From assembly GCF_026210795.1 (NCBI RefSeq), contig NC_089445.1, forward strand, positions 2,418,001-2,482,000: a stretch of DNA of 64,000 nucleotides, read 5' to 3'. Positions 63,852 to 64,000 of this stretch are shown piece after piece. The first letter of the stretch is position 1, and each line of letters opens with the position of its first letter. A program made the translations under genes and the position numbers. Source of the stretch: Rhizophagus irregularis. Lineage: Eukaryota > Glomeromycota > Glomeromycetes > Glomerales > Glomeraceae. Below the pieces are notes generated by a model. That model had not been told where the DNA came from, ran no database searches, and was given only the letters and a program-made list of their open reading frames with translations.

Positions 63852-64000
63852 ATGAAACACTTTTATCTCACCATCAAGGTAAATTTTTTTTTTTTTTAAA
63901 AAGAAATGTCTCAAATTCTTGTTATTAATTATTTCACTTTTTACATGCAAATAGATTGTAACTACCGAAAAATTTGATAAACATCAAGGATTTGACCTTG
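63852..64000 (+). CDS. Partial second USP7-like gene, cut by window end
   Basis: MKHFYLTIK (63852-63878), an intron 63879-63954 with GT-AG ends, then IVTTEKFDKHQGFDL to the window end. It corresponds to residues at the junction of exons 13 and 14 of the UBP15 gene (RHLYLIVK|IVTAEKFKVHQGFDL) with the intron in the same place. No MATH or catalytic domain precedes it: upstream sequence has a stop in frame shortly before the ATG. It may therefore be a truncated paralogue starting at the ubiquitin-like region, or a pseudogene. Only the beginning is visible. Confidence 0.6.

Overview
The window looks like a piece of an AT-rich fungal genome with many short introns, most likely an arbuscular mycorrhizal fungus (Glomeromycotina, Rhizophagus-like). 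That is an inference from base composition, the compact intron-rich host genes, F-box-like genes and Polinton-type elements; no rRNA or other marker is present to confirm it. The window splits into a repeat-dominated left part (1 to about 38 kb) and a gene-rich right part (39.2 to 64 kb).

Left part. At the left edge lies a heavily decayed Polinton-like fossil (integrase on the minus strand, Gag-like gene on the plus strand), itself hit by two small MITEs. From about 5.2 to 26.7 kb, a family-B DNA polymerase fossil of large-DNA-virus type lies on the minus strand. Two later insertions split it: a 12.1 kb Polinton-like element (7246-19354, about 440-bp terminal inverted repeats, 7-bp flanking duplication) and a 6.1 kb MULE transposon (20354-26409, 9-bp target duplication). 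The MULE in turn holds a 210-bp MITE in one terminal repeat and, inside its transposase, a 3.2 kb hAT-like element (22772-25947). That inner element consists largely of a tandem array of hairpins, each unit looking like a tiny exon plus a complete intron. The Polinton-like element is unusual: it pairs a family-B polymerase and a retroviral-type integrase with a Gag-like gene (coiled coil, CCHC knuckle, retropepsin motif), two F-box-like genes and a possible TBP-like gene. An identical 24-bp motif precedes three of its genes.

Middle (26.7-39 kb). Mostly AT-rich sequence with small DNA transposons, degraded gene fragments, a candidate Pol III transcription unit and a tRNA-like SINE remnant.

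Right part. Six host genes were modelled exon by exon, and every one gives a continuous frame: ceramide glucosyltransferase (709 aa), a USP7/Ubp15-type deubiquitinase (1108 aa), an FNBP4-like WW protein (506 aa, minus), a USP5/Ubp14-type deubiquitinase (758 aa), cysteinyl-tRNA synthetase (804 aa, with an apparent mitochondrial leader) and LUC7 (310 aa, needing a 7-nt microexon). FNBP4-like and Ubp14 diverge from a 176-bp shared promoter. The window ends inside a second copy of a USP7-type region. The genes are ordinary housekeeping functions (ubiquitin recycling, splicing, translation, sphingolipid synthesis) and do not form a single pathway.
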